From NCBI GenBank assembly GCA_033032865.1, contig JAWHQI010000328.1, positions 1,922,001 through 1,986,000 of the forward strand: 64,000 bases of DNA, given 5' to 3'. Shown piece by piece: positions 1 to 9,523 of the stretch. The first letter of the stretch is position 1; every line of letters begins with the position of its first letter. The notes below the pieces were generated by a model. The model did not search any database, was not told the DNA's origin, and was given only the letters and a program-made list of their open reading frames with translations. This DNA is from Dactylorhiza incarnata (lineage: Eukaryota; Streptophyta; Magnoliopsida; Asparagales; Orchidaceae). The position numbers were made by a program, and so were the translations under genes.

Positions 1-1057
1 CGCAAGTGAAATATGTAATTGGACCACGTGCAGTCGTAGCTCCCGACACATTTGAGCGAGTTGGTTCTGCAGACTTGAACTTCCTTTTATTCCTCCTGAA
101 CTCAGATTTGGATTGAGAGGTCGGCGCATGAAATTCAGGTTTCTTTGCCACGCCCTTTGCTTGTACTCTCTTCATGTCCAACTCCAGAGATCTGGCGCTT
201 TGCACCATCAAATGGAAGCCAAACGTCACTGGGCCTGCAAGGAGCAGCCTCAACTCATCCCGAAGACCTTCATAAAACTTGTTCGTCTTCATTTCCTCAT
301 CTTCCACCAAAAACCCCGCATAGCGGCCCAATCTAGTGAACTTGTGCAAGTACTCGTCCACCGAGCTATCGCCTTGAGTTAACTTCAAGAACTGGTTTTG
401 CAATGCAATGCGTTGGGCAGAGGGAATATATCTCTGAAGAAACGACTTTGAGAACTCCGCCAAAGTGATCTAGGTAATATCCTTACCTTCAAACTTATGC
501 GCTTCATGTTCGGCCCACCAAAGCTCTGCTTCTCCGTTAAGGAGAAAGATAGCTAGGGTGACCATCATAGCTTCTTCCGTTGCTGTCGCCTTTAGAGTTT
601 TCCTAACCGTTGACAACCAATCCTCCGCCTCCGCTGGGGATCCGGTCCCCGAAAAGGTTGGAGGATGGAAACTTTGAAAGTGCTGCAGTTGTTGATCACA
701 CGCTCGCGCAACAGTTACATCCTCTACACGACGCTCCACCCTTGGCACCACCGCAGGTTCCACTGCAGCCACTGGCACAGGGGTCTCCATCCTCGGTTCC
801 ACCGCAGGTTCCACTGCAGGTTCGATCACCGGGGCCGCATCTATAACAGGTGTAGCAGGCTATGCAAGCCTTTGAGGTTGAGCATTGATCATCGCGAAGA
901 CAGCTTCTGCGATTAACCTGATCATCTCAGCAGGAGGAGTGGTCGCTGGCACCTCAGCCGACGCACTACTTTCAGCGGTGTTACGGGGTCGAGGCTGCCC
1001 CGCAGCACTCCTAGTCACCTATAATCGTGCAATACACAATTTAGTGACCGAAAACAT
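1..1057 (-). pseudogene. Ty3/gypsy gag, decayed, 3' part outside window
   Basis: The gag capsid protein packages element RNA into virus-like particles. Reading on the minus strand from an ATG at 1057 gives one frame to the window edge, broken by TAG at 1019-1021, 860-862 and 470-472. The core from about 700 down to 200 has the Retrotrans_gag pattern: HPPTFSGTGSPAEAEDWL, then a GEAELWW block, then SFLQRYIPSAQ and DEYLHKFTRLGRYAGF. The frame ends at the edge with a Cys that could open a CCHC knuckle. The N-terminal part is Pro/Ala/Val-rich. A primer site and an LTR lie just upstream (1221-1242 and beyond), as expected for gag. The TAG at 470 replaces a position usually Trp in this block, consistent with a G-to-A change. 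The family is Ty3/gypsy, chromovirus-like; the exact lineage is uncertain. Confidence 0.8.
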
Positions 1058-1220
1058 AGCAAACAACAATCATGGAACGCTCAGGTTCCGTAAACAAGTA
1101 TGTTTTTCCCTTCCTAAGTGGACATTCTTATTAGTTTTTGTCGTTTTAGGTGAATGCACATCCCGTGCACACCACCCCTTAAAAGGAATTCATCCCGAAT
1201 TCGCTAAACTACGGATCGAC

Positions 1221-1238
1221 GCCCTAAGTTCGATACCA
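1221..1238 (-). other. Primer binding site of gypsy element A
   Basis: On the minus strand TGGTATCGAACTTAGGGC begins three bases after the LTR end (…GTGTTACA). TGGTATC matches the start of the primer site complementary to initiator tRNA-Met, but the rest departs from it, so either the site has decayed or another tRNA was used. Confidence 0.6.
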
Positions 1239-1475
1239 AATTGTAACACCCTGCCAGTACAAATAATATAACAGTAGGCCCGGCCGGGACCCCACGCTAT
1301 ACTAGAAAAGAACTACACCAGAGTATACTAAACATAAGCGAAAGCATAAAGGTCTAACATTTCTTTTAGAATAGTCCACTATCACAGGAATGAAACAATA
1401 AATTATAGAGTTACGGCCTTAAGGCCTTACATTCCAAAATGTACAAAACTCCCAAAACATACTTCAGCACGCAGG

Positions 1476-1480
1476 CCGGC
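1476..1480. repeat. Left target-site duplication of A1 (CCGGC)
   Basis: CCGGC directly precedes the TG of the left LTR of A1. The same five bases follow the right LTR at 7825-7829. This marks a simple, intact insertion. Confidence 0.9.
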
Positions 1481-2430
1481 TGATGGACAAAACTATGCTT
1501 GCAAACGATAACGGCAAGTGTACCGTATCGAATGTAGTATAGGTTGTTAAAACAAGGTCGTATTAGACTCGGGGCGGTTGAGTACTCTTACTTCAAGAAA
1601 ATCTCTATTATTTTATCAAATAGAACTTGGGAGTGATTTTGCAAAGGAAAATAAAAATAAGATTAAACTGACGAGTAAAAAGGATAGCACTCGATCTTTG
1701 AATCACCTTGGAGATAAAAATAAGAACAAAGAATAAAAGCGCATTCTCTTAATAAAATAGCTTTGACCGTGGAGATTCCCGAATTATGAACGCATCTCTC
1801 TCGAGGATGCGCTCAACTGAGTTTAGGTTGATCAATCAAACTCTCGTTCTAGAATCGAAACCCCTAAAACTCGCCTTATCGAAGTGAATCCCGCAATTGG
1901 ATTTTACTCCAATCCGGAAGGGTAACGTCTTCCTCTCTCGAGGATTGCATTCTACTCTTTTAATCCTTGAGTGATCGATTTGTCTTACGAGCCTCTCAGC
2001 TAGCTAAAGAACGAAAACAAGAACAAGAATTATATATCGAAAATATAATCTCGTTATCTTAAAATCAAGGGCAAATCTTAAGTATTTTCGAAAAGAGAAA
2101 TAGCAGCAATATATTATTTCATGACTTATATCATTCCTTGGATCATCTCGATCGAGTACTAATAATATTTTAGTTACTCATGGAGATTGGGGAATCAAAA
2201 TAAATAAAAGAGCGCATCATAAAAGAGAGAGGAAATGAGAGAAGAAAAGATCTATTTTATTAAATTACAAAAGAGAGTACAAGCCATGAAATTGAGAATT
2301 ACGACTATTGAAATGAAAATACAATTTGCAAGAAGAAGAAGGATTACAAGACTACTAAAACATGAAAAATAAACATGAAACGAAGCATCTAATCCTAAAA
2401 AAACTCGTCCTGGTTGATCTGGAGAAGCTC

Positions 2431-2440
2431 CCTTTAAATA
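2431..2440 (-). promoter_or_regulatory. TATA box in 3' LTR of A1
   Basis: TATTTAAAGG on the minus strand, conserved in the other LTR at 7171-7180, at the usual place between a repeat-rich U3 and U5. Confidence 0.6.
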
Positions 2441-2451
2441 GGCAGAAGTTT

Positions 2452-2920
2452 GATGTTACATGCCCTTGGTCACGCCCGTGACCAAGGGCGTGTAAGGAGC
2501 GTGATCGATGCTGGTGCGGAGAGGGCGCGTTCTGGCGTAAATGCGAGCATTTCGGCCGTGTCACGCCCTAGGTCACGCCCGTGACCTGGGGCGTGTAATC
2601 TTGAAATATTACTGCTGGCGGGAAACTTTGGCGGGAAGAAGCGCGGGGCGAGTCACGCCCGTGACCTGATGTCACGCCCGAGGTCACGCCCGTGACCTGG
2701 GGCGTGTAACTTTAAATGACGTGGCAGGCGTGCTCTGGATGCTGTGGCGAGTCGCGGCCGTGACACTGGGTCACGCCCTTGGTCACGCCCGTGACCTGGG
2801 GCATGTACTTGGCGAATTCTTCACGGAACGCTCCCTTGTGGAGGAATTGGGTCTGGAACACATCTTTGACTGTCACGCCCTTGGTCACGCCCGTGACCTT
2901 GGGCGTGTACTTTGGATTTT
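2452..2920. repeat. CACGCCC dyad cluster in U3 of A1 (3' LTR)
   Basis: Several imperfect copies of a module of the type CACGCCCTTGGTCACG and its inverse, each able to fold on itself. The copy nearest the TATA box is a 40-nt inverted repeat with one mismatch here and none in the 5' LTR. The short open frames over this stretch on both strands come from the symmetric repeats and are not genes. Confidence 0.8.
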
Positions 2921-3084
2921 TACTCAAAGTGCCCAGAAAACCTGCAAAACATAAAATAAGCTTAAATTAGTTGAAGAAATTAAAAAGGAACAGATTAAAT
3001 AAGAAAATACATATAAATTATATAAATTCAATTTAAAACTATATTAAAATAATACTAAAAGATGAGTACAATAAGTACTTATCA

Positions 3085-3102
3085 AACACCCCCATACTTG
3101 AG
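3085..3102 (-). other. Polypurine tract of A1
   Basis: On the minus strand CTCAAGTATGGGGGTGTT abuts the 3' LTR. TATGGGGGTGTT is the typical Athila/Tat plus-strand primer. Confidence 0.8.
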
Positions 3103-3464
3103 TTTTTGCTATTCCAGAGCAAAAGAGTGAGGGAAGAATTACAAGACATCGATATTATTTCTAATTAACTAAAATTTTATTAAACCATGAATAAGTTAAA
3201 GGCAAATTTTAGGAATTCAAGAATTAAGTCATAAGTTATGTTGATAATTTAAAAAGAGAAATTTGTTTAGCTAACTACTTCTCAAGATAACTATTTAGCA
3301 ATCAAAATTATAGAAATTTTCAAACAAAATTAGATTGAAATTATAGACACTCTAACATAAAAGAAGCTTAAGGAAAAGACACCTACTAAAATACTGCTCT
3401 CTCAATAATTTAGTTTAGGACTAGAAACAATGAAATTGGCTAGGGATGGGTTTGAACGAAATGG

Positions 3465-3742
3465 CAAATGAAGAGTTCTTGAATAGAGGTGATGAATTTT
3501 ATCCTCTCACCTCATTTGAATACGAAATTGTATATGTTTAGGAAAATAATGAATTTTATCCTCTTATTTTCCATGCCATATAATCTTTAAACAATTCTCT
3601 TCAATCAAAAACCCAAAATGTATATGTTTTAGATGTAATGAATTTTATCCTCTTACATCATGACATATAATCTTTTAAATGATTTTGGGTGCATATGTTT
3701 TAGGAAATAATGAATTTTATCCTCTTATTTCCATGACATATG
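3465..3742 (-). other. Four stem-loops with an identical 14-nt loop
   Basis: In the sense (minus) strand each loop reads GAGGATAAAATTCA. Plus-strand positions of stem/loop/stem are: 3486-3492/3493-3506/3507-3513 (GAGGTGA with TCACCTC); 3541-3549/3550-3563/3564-3572 (GGAAAATAA with TTATTTTCC); 3632-3638/3639-3652/3653-3659 (GATGTAA with TTACATC); 3703-3710/3711-3724/3725-3732 (GGAAATAA with TTATTTCC). Outer stems also pair: TATATG with CATATA in the second and third, CATATG with CATATG in the fourth, and ACCCAAAAT (3611-3619) with ATTTTGGGT (3682-3690). Stems differ while pairing is kept, which points to an RNA or cruciform structure. The function is unknown; packaging, dimerisation or protein binding are possibilities only. 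Confidence 0.8.
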
Positions 3743-4161
3743 ATCTTTTTCTATTTTTTTTATTTGCCAACAAAGGGTGAGGTGGGAGAAATACTTCTAG
3801 TTTATAAATTAAACTATTTTGAGAGCAACTTTTTAGTGGAATGAGATTTCCTAAGATCTTAAAGTAAAAAGTGAATATAACAAAAAAAATCTAAAGATGT
3901 TTAGCCAATTTACCACAAAGTGAAGCTATTTAAAATTAAACGGAGAAGTGGTGCTAAATTAACTCTCTAATCGAATTAAAAACATAAAGTGTTCCTTAAA
4001 ACTAAATTACTTCAAATTTAGATTTAACAAATTCTGATCAAATAAAATAATTAGCTAAATTAAAAATGTAGGAATTCTTATAATCGTACCTCAAACTAAA
4101 TTTCTAGAACATTAAAAACAACAAGGCTAGGCATATTTATTATTATTTTATTATTTCTTGA

Positions 4162-4253
4162 ACTTCCCAAGGGCTACCCGGTGAAGGGTTCGCAAGGTAC
4201 TAGGAGCTGTGATGGGAATTCAAGCCCAAAGCGCCCTTTCCAAGAAATTAGAT
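4162..4253. repeat. 92-bp repeat, copy near 3' end of A1 internal region
   Basis: Starts ACTTCCCAAG and ends ATTAGAT. A second copy at 6009-6100 lies on the other side of the ORF, close to the primer site. The two copies have the same length and most positions agree. Confidence 0.8.
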
Positions 4254-4312
4254 TTTTATAAGTTATATATACATATATATATTTTTTAAATAAAAATACA
4301 ACAAAGCTAAGC

Positions 4313-4330
4313 TACACCCCCATACTTAAA
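4313..4330 (-). other. Second polypurine-like tract inside A1
   Basis: On the minus strand TTTAAGTATGGGGGTGTA, nearly the same as the tract at 3085-3102 but 1.2 kb further from the LTR. It is preceded by a GGGACAATG motif like that near the Athila 3' end. It may be a central polypurine tract or a relic of an older element end. Confidence 0.65.
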
Positions 4331-4489
4331 ATTAAACATTGTCCCAATGGTTAAAACTAAGTATGAAAAACACTTGAAAAATAAATTTTTTTAAAAAAAG
4401 AAAAAGAAAAATACATTAAATTAAAGATAAGCAAAGGGTGCCTCCCAAAAGCGCTTTCTTTTTCCCGTCTTTAAGCTAGACGGTTATTG

Positions 4490-5899
4490 TTAGGAAAAAG
4501 GAAATTTAAAAGAGAGGTGGACAGGCAACTCCCTTAATTTGCGCTGAGCCGAATGTGCCGGCATCAGTCGTCTGGCTACTCCTCCGATGTAGTCTTGATT
4601 CTTTTGTTGTCGGTGAGCTTGAAATTGTGAATCCAAATTACCTAAACAAACCTTAGGTAATTTGGAAAGCTGAAGATGAGCGGCAAATGGATCTCTGAAG
4701 ACGTTTGGTTGCAACGGCTCATCATCTACAAGGAAATTATTAGTATCAAAAGAATCAGAATTAAGCGATTCAGAAAATGATTCGCAAGGAGGATGCGCTT
4801 GAGAAAATATATGATTAAGCTCCGGTTGTTCCTTTTCTAAAATAAAATTTTCATTAGGAAAATCTAGTGCATTACCAAGCGGGATAAATTTTTTGGACAC
4901 AAAATTTTCATGAATTTTTGGTTTGATAGAAGAAATTTGCGAATGTTCATGACAAAGAAAATAAAATCCGGGTGAAGTAGGGGAAGAAACTTGTTCTTCT
5001 TCTATTTCATCCGGGGTGCCCATAACTTTAAGAAACTCTTGGTAAAGTAATTTTTCTTCATCTTCGGTAAGAGAAGTTATGGGATTACATGACACTACAT
5101 GTTCCGCCATAACTAAATTATCCAAAGGTGGAGAAAAAATACTAGAAGAAATAAAATTTTCCTCTAAATTTTTGGGGGAAGTCTTTATTTGAATCGGCGG
5201 ATATTCCCCAAAATTAGAGTACGAAGGTTGCGGCGCAAAAGAAGAAGAACAAGAATTCGGATCTAAAGATTTATCTTCATCGCCCCGTAAACTATCTGGG
5301 TGACCTTGCCACCAAGAATAATCTACTTCGGGGCTAGAAGGAAGATTATTAGAAGCCGAAGAATTATTCTCGTGAAAATTAGAAAAAGCACTAGACAAAA
5401 TAATATTTTCCTCTAAATTTTGGGGGGTAGTATCTATATGAGTTTGCGAAATTTCCCCCAAATTAGAGAACGAAGACTGCGGAGTATAAGTAGGAAAACA
5501 AAAATTTGTGTCTAAAGATTTATCTTCGTCGCTCCGAGAATTATCCGGGTGAGCTTGCCACCAAGAATAATCAACTTCGGAACTAGAAGAACAATTATTA
5601 AATGCCAAAAATTTGTTTTCATTATAATTAGAAAAATTATTTTCATCAAAGTTTGAAAAATTATTCTCATTAAAAGGGGAAAAATTATGATCGTAATTAT
5701 TATCAAAATTATTTGCATAATATTGAGGAAAATTATTTTCATAATAATTATTTTGATAATAAGAATGTAAATAACATTTCTCACTTTGATGAGGCGCACC
5801 ACAATAATGACAACTAAATTGGCGTTCTCGCGCGGCTTGTAAAAGATAAAGTTGGTTTCGAAGCTCGGCAACCTTAACGGCCAATTCAGATTCTTTCAT
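4490..5899 (-). CDS. A1 ORF, gag-like protein with Athila-type zinc knuckle
   Basis: 469 codons, intact, the only convincing ORF of A1, starting about 300 nt after the primer site. Residues 30-42 form a knuckle C-x2-C-x3-H-x4-C (C30, C33, H37, C42, with GAPH), one residue shorter than the standard CX2CX4HX4C and like the CGG-x-H form of Athila/Tat gag proteins. Residues 45-100 are rich in Asn, Tyr and Phe (repeats of the ENNFSN type). Two diverged copies of a module of about 78 residues follow, each beginning EVDYSWWQ-HPD and containing DEDKSLD and NLEEN. The rest is acidic; the C-terminus is basic with VARRLMPAH. No capsid fold, protease or polymerase motif is seen. The likely role is RNA binding or packaging for a helper element. 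No family name can be given. Confidence 0.7.
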   Translation of the reverse strand: MKESELAVKVAELRNQLYLLQAARERQFSCHYCGAPHQSEKCYLHSYYQNNYYENNFPQYYANNFDNNYDHNFSPFNENNFSNFDENNFSNYNENKFLAFNNCSSSSEVDYSWWQAHPDNSRSDEDKSLDTNFCFPTYTPQSSFSNLGEISQTHIDTTPQNLEENIILSSAFSNFHENNSSASNNLPSSPEVDYSWWQGHPDSLRGDEDKSLDPNSCSSSFAPQPSYSNFGEYPPIQIKTSPKNLEENFISSSIFSPPLDNLVMAEHVVSCNPITSLTEDEEKLLYQEFLKVMGTPDEIEEEQVSSPTSPGFYFLCHEHSQISSIKPKIHENFVSKKFIPLGNALDFPNENFILEKEQPELNHIFSQAHPPCESFSESLNSDSFDTNNFLVDDEPLQPNVFRDPFAAHLQLSKLPKVCLGNLDSQFQAHRQQKNQDYIGGVARRLMPAHSAQRKLRELPVHLSFKFPFS

Positions 5900-6008
5900 A
5901 ATAAAAAATAAAAAAGTAACAACCTTTACACAGATGAATGGAATTTTGTTTTTTAAAATATTTTTATTATATATATATTTTTGAAAAAGCGAGTTAAATT
6001 AGTCCCGG

Positions 6009-6100
6009 ACTTCCCAAGATCTCCCCGGCGAAGGGTTTGCAAGGTACTAGAGGCTGTGATGGGAATTCAAGCCCAAAGCGTCCTTTCCGAGAATTTAGAT
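6009..6100. repeat. 92-bp repeat, copy near primer site of A1
   Basis: Second copy of the segment at 4162-4253, about 100 bp from the primer site and so within the 5' leader of the element RNA. Confidence 0.8.
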
Positions 6101-6196
6101 TGCGCTTTTTAATTTTTTATTTTTTTAGAAAAAAGGGGGAGAAGAAAGAGAACGATAAAATTAATAAATATTTCTTTTTTCGAAATATCAACCGTG

Positions 6197-6214
6197 TCCC
6201 CGGCAACGGCGCCA
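6197..6214 (-). other. Primer binding site of A1 (tRNA-Asp)
   Basis: TGGCGCCGTTGCCGGGGA on the minus strand, complementary to the 3' end of plant tRNA-Asp (…CCGGCAACGGCGCCA), six bases from the LTR end. This primer is typical of Athila/Tat elements. Confidence 0.9.
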
Positions 6215-6220
6215 AAAACT

Positions 6221-7824
6221 TGATGGACAAAACTATGCTTGCAAACGATAACGGCAAGTGTACCGTATCGAATGTAGTATAGGTTGTTAAAACAAAGTCG
6301 TATTAGACTCGGGGCGGTTGAGTACTCTTACTTCAAGAAAATCTCTATTATTTTATCAAATAGAACTTGGGAGTGATTTTGCAAAGGAAAATAAAAATAA
6401 GATTAAACTGACGAGTAAAAAGGATAGCACTCGATCTTTGAATCACCTTGGAGATAAAAATAAGAACAAAGAATAAAAGCGCATTCTCTTAATAAAATAG
6501 CTTTGACCGTGGAGATTCCCGAATTATGAACGCATCTCTCTCGAGGATGCGCTCAACTGAGTTTAGGTTGATCAATCGAACTCTCGTTCTAGAATCGAAA
6601 CCCCTAAAACTCGCCTTATCGAAGTGAATCCCGCTATTGGCTTTTACTCCAATCCGGAAGGGTAACGTCGTCCTCTCTCGAGGATTGCATTCTACTCTTT
6701 TTATCCTTGAGTGATCGATTCGTCTTACGAGCCTCTCAGCTAGCTAAAGAACGAAAACAAGAACAAGAATTATATATCGAAAATATAATCTCGTTATCTT
6801 AAAATCAAGGGCAAATCTTAAGTATTTTCGAAAAGAGAAATAGCAGCAATATATTATTTCATGACTTATATCATTCCTTGGATCATCTCGATCGAGTACT
6901 AATAATATTTTAGTTACTCATGGAGATTGGGGAATCAAAATAAATAAAAGAGCGCATCATAAAAGAGAGAGGAAATGAGAGAAGAAAAGATCTATTTTAT
7001 TAAATTACAAAAGAGAGTACAAGCCATGAAATTGAGAATTACGACTATTGAAATGAAAATACAATTTGCAAGAAGAAGAAGGATTACAAGACTACTAAAA
7101 CATGAAAAATAAACTTGAAACTAAGCATCTAATCCTAAAAAAACTCGTCCTGGTTGATCTGGAGAAGCTCCCTTTAAATAGGCAGAAGTTTGATGTTACA
7201 CGCCCTTGGTCACGCCCGTGACCAAGGGCGTGTAAGGAGCATGATCGATGCTGGTGCGGAGAGGGCGCGTTCTGGCATAAATGCGAGCGTTTCGGCCGTG
7301 TCACGCCCTAGGTCACGCCCGTGACCTGGGGCGTGTAATCTTGAAATATTACTGCTGGCGGGAAACTCTGGCGGGAAGAAGCGCGGGGCGAGTCACGCCC
7401 GTGACCTGATGTCACGCCCGAGGTCACGCCCGTGACCTGGGGCGTGTAACTTTAAATGACGTGGCAGGCGTGCTCTGGATGCTGTGGCGAGTCGCGGCCG
7501 TGACACTGGGTCACGCCCTTGGTCACGCCCGTGACCTGGGGCATGTACTTGGCGAATTCTTCACGGAACGCTCCCTTGTGGAGGAATTGGGTCTGGAACA
7601 CATCTTTGACTGTCACGCCCTTGGTCACGCCCGTGACCTTGGGCGTGTACTTTGGATTTTTACTCAAAGTGCCCAGAAAACCTGCAAAACATAAAATAAG
7701 CTTAAATTAGTTGAAGAAATTAAAAAGGAACAGATTAAATAAGAAAATACATATAAATTATATAAATTCAATTTAAAACTATATTAAAATAATACTAAAA
7801 GATGAGTACAAAAAGTACTCATCA
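6221..7824 (-). repeat. 5' LTR of A1
   Basis: 1604 bp, partner of 1481-3084. The TATA box is at 7171-7180. A perfect 40-nt inverted repeat (19-nt arms, 2-nt centre) lies at 7196-7235, 16 bp upstream of the TATA. The terminus TGATGAGTAC…TCATCA matches Athila/Tat LTR ends. Confidence 0.9.
7171..7180 (-). promoter_or_regulatory. TATA box in 5' LTR of A1
   Basis: TATTTAAAGG on the minus strand. This copy would drive transcription of the element. The palindromic cluster lies directly upstream (7196-7660). Confidence 0.65.
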
Positions 7825-7829
7825 CCGGC
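7825..7829. repeat. Right target-site duplication of A1 (CCGGC)
   Basis: Matches 1476-1480. Confidence 0.9.
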
Positions 7830-9261
7830 AATCCAAGAAAAGCAGAAAAGAGGCTAGCCTTAAAGGGCCAACGCAGCAAAAAGGGCCACCGCCCGCTATT
7901 TCCCGCTAGGCTCACCTGCACCTGCATAAGAAGATTCCACCAAGAGGTGGCAAACAAAGCAACGGTCAGCACAGCTGACCAAATTATAATGACCCCACCC
8001 CTTTCTCGGGGTGGCGGAGCTTCTTCGCTGTAAACAAGTCGTACTAGCAGCAAGTAGTACTAAGGAAGGTGCAAACTACACAAGGTGAGGTTTCAAGCAC
8101 AAACAATCTTCTATGTGTAGCAACAAATAGAGTTGATCCTGGGAATGCACATGATGTTGGTTGGGTTCACCCGAAGGTTCCCCACAACCGCCTAAGCAAC
8201 GCATGAGGCTAATCATAACATCAATCCAAAACCATGACCGTGGGTTCTCACGACCACACGTAACCCTCCCAAACAGGTCTATCCCATGATCACACGGCGT
8301 CCCGAGGTTTCCCCCTCTCGCCGATAAGCATGGTGCGGGTTCGGTACAAGCTTGTGCTCGTTGCTCAAATCATCGCGTTAACAACAACGATGCGGGTGTA
8401 GCTTTACCTCGGCCCGTTTGCAAGGAAACACCGACGGGCGTTCCCAATCAAGATAAGTTATGCACCTAAACCAACCAAGTGGCCCTAGGCTTCACTAGAA
8501 CAACCAACGAAGGAGGTATACAACGACTCACTTCAATTTCGTGGTGAAGGTTTGCATTCCACCACTCTCCAAGCAAGGGGATTTTGTTAGGATCTTCACA
8601 CGACGCCTAATCTCAAGTCCCGCAATACTATAGATGATCTCACGGAGTCATTCTCTGGCACGCATTCTAGGCCTAACCTAAATGCAACGTCGCAAATTAA
8701 AGCATCACCGATTCGGGCTCACGGCCACGAATAGGCTTCACACACAATGCCTAAATCTGCACGACTACCAGATTTCTAAATGCAATATGCCGGGGACGGG
8801 CACAATCGACCAGGAGTTCCGAAGAACTAGAGGAAATCCTACACTTCACCCATTTGATGAAAGGGAGTCCTCATGCAAGCATAGAAAAAGAAAGAGAGGA
8901 CAAAGAACACGTCCTAAGACCGGGAGAAAGAATCGTTACCCTTGGAGCTCTCTTCCCCGCCATAGATCCGAGATTCCAATCGGAGGGAAAGAACCGCACC
9001 GGGTTGCACTTTCCAGATCTGGAAACGTCTCGCGAATCGGAGCTCCGGAGCTCCGTCAATGACAGAATCTCCTTCTTCTTCCTCCTTGCCCTTTCTTCTT
9101 TCTCAAGCTTAGGAGAAAGAAAGGCTATGGAAATATGGGGGATTAACCCCTATCCAAAGCCCTAAGACCCCCCAGCAACAGCTCACAGCCGTTGGATCGA
9201 TTTCCAATAAATTTGATCGGTCGGATCGTATTCTCTGCTCTTCTTTACGGAACAGAATAAA

Positions 9262-9455
9262 CAGGGCGCACGATCACTGGCGCACGACCAGCGATCGTGC
9301 GCGAAGAGGAGAAATGGTCGTGCGCACTGTTTTGGACAGTGAGCATCTCGACAGCTCTCTTTGCCTTGACAAGAGCGCACGATCACTGGCTCACGACCAT
9401 GGTCGTGCGCGAAGAGGAGAAATGGTCGTGCGCACTGCTATGGATAGTGAAATTT
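9262..9455. repeat. GCGCACGA/TCGTGCGC inverted-repeat module, two copies
   Basis: Two diverged copies about 110 bp apart, each with GCGCACGATCACTGG and the stretch GAAGAGGAGAAATGGTCGTG. The first holds GCGCACGA / TCGTGCGC arms at 9280-9302, the second the perfect 16-bp palindrome CACGACCATGGTCGTG at 9392-9407. The same motif family recurs in an unrelated solo LTR at 50355-50615. Confidence 0.75.
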
Positions 9456-9523
9456 CAGCCTACTCCAAGCGCAGCACTACCACTCCGTCTACCTCGCCGA
9501 ACTACGATTTTTGGGGCGTTACA

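Larger units (their letters stand above)
1481..3084 (-). repeat. 3' LTR of A1
   Basis: 1604 bp, the same length as 6221-7824. On the minus strand it starts TGATAAGTAC and ends GTCCATCA. U3 holds a cluster of CACGCCCGTGACC-type dyads (2455-2920) just upstream of a TATA box at 2431-2440. U5 contains CTCGAGAGAGGA motifs also seen in element C. Confidence 0.9.
3103..4489. other. Non-coding 3' internal region of A1
   Basis: AT-rich, with no coding frame. It holds the stem-loop array (3465-3742), one of two copies of a 92-bp repeat (4162-4253) and a second polypurine-like tract (4313-4330). On the minus strand this would be the 3' untranslated part of the element RNA. Confidence 0.75.
1481..7824 (-). 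mobile_element. A1: non-autonomous Athila/Tat-type LTR retrotransposon
   Basis: A 6344-bp element with two 1604-bp LTRs, a tRNA-Asp primer site beside the right LTR and a purine-rich tract beside the left one, so it is transcribed on the minus strand. The internal 3.1 kb carries one ORF (4490-5899) and no protease, reverse transcriptase or integrase. By eye about 16 substitutions and no indels separate the LTRs (about 1%), so the insertion is young. The LTR ends, the primer site and U5 resemble those of Athila element C at 32214, a plausible type of helper. Flanked by CCGGC duplications. Confidence 0.9.
1242..9523 (-). repeat. 5' LTR of gypsy element A, split by A1
   Basis: On the minus strand the LTR starts TGTAACGCCCC (9523) and ends GTGTTACA (1242), next to the primer site. 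Element A1 with its CCGGC duplication interrupts it, so the original LTR is 1242-1480 plus 7830-9523, about 1.93 kb. The part at 9260-9455 holds two diverged copies of a module rich in GCGCACGA / TCGTGCGC inverted repeats. The rest (7830-9260) shows no convincing gene. The short open frames there have no recognisable motif. Confidence 0.75.

Noticed and set aside
2712..2954. Repeated small frames on both strands at 2712-2954 and 7452-7694
   Set aside because: These are the CACGCCCGTGACC inverted-repeat clusters of the A1 LTRs, whose symmetry makes both strands look open.
8682..9165. Overlapping frames of 103-126 codons in the LTR of element A
   Set aside because: No motif, mutually overlapping in different frames, and inside an LTR with clear ends. 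Most likely chance.
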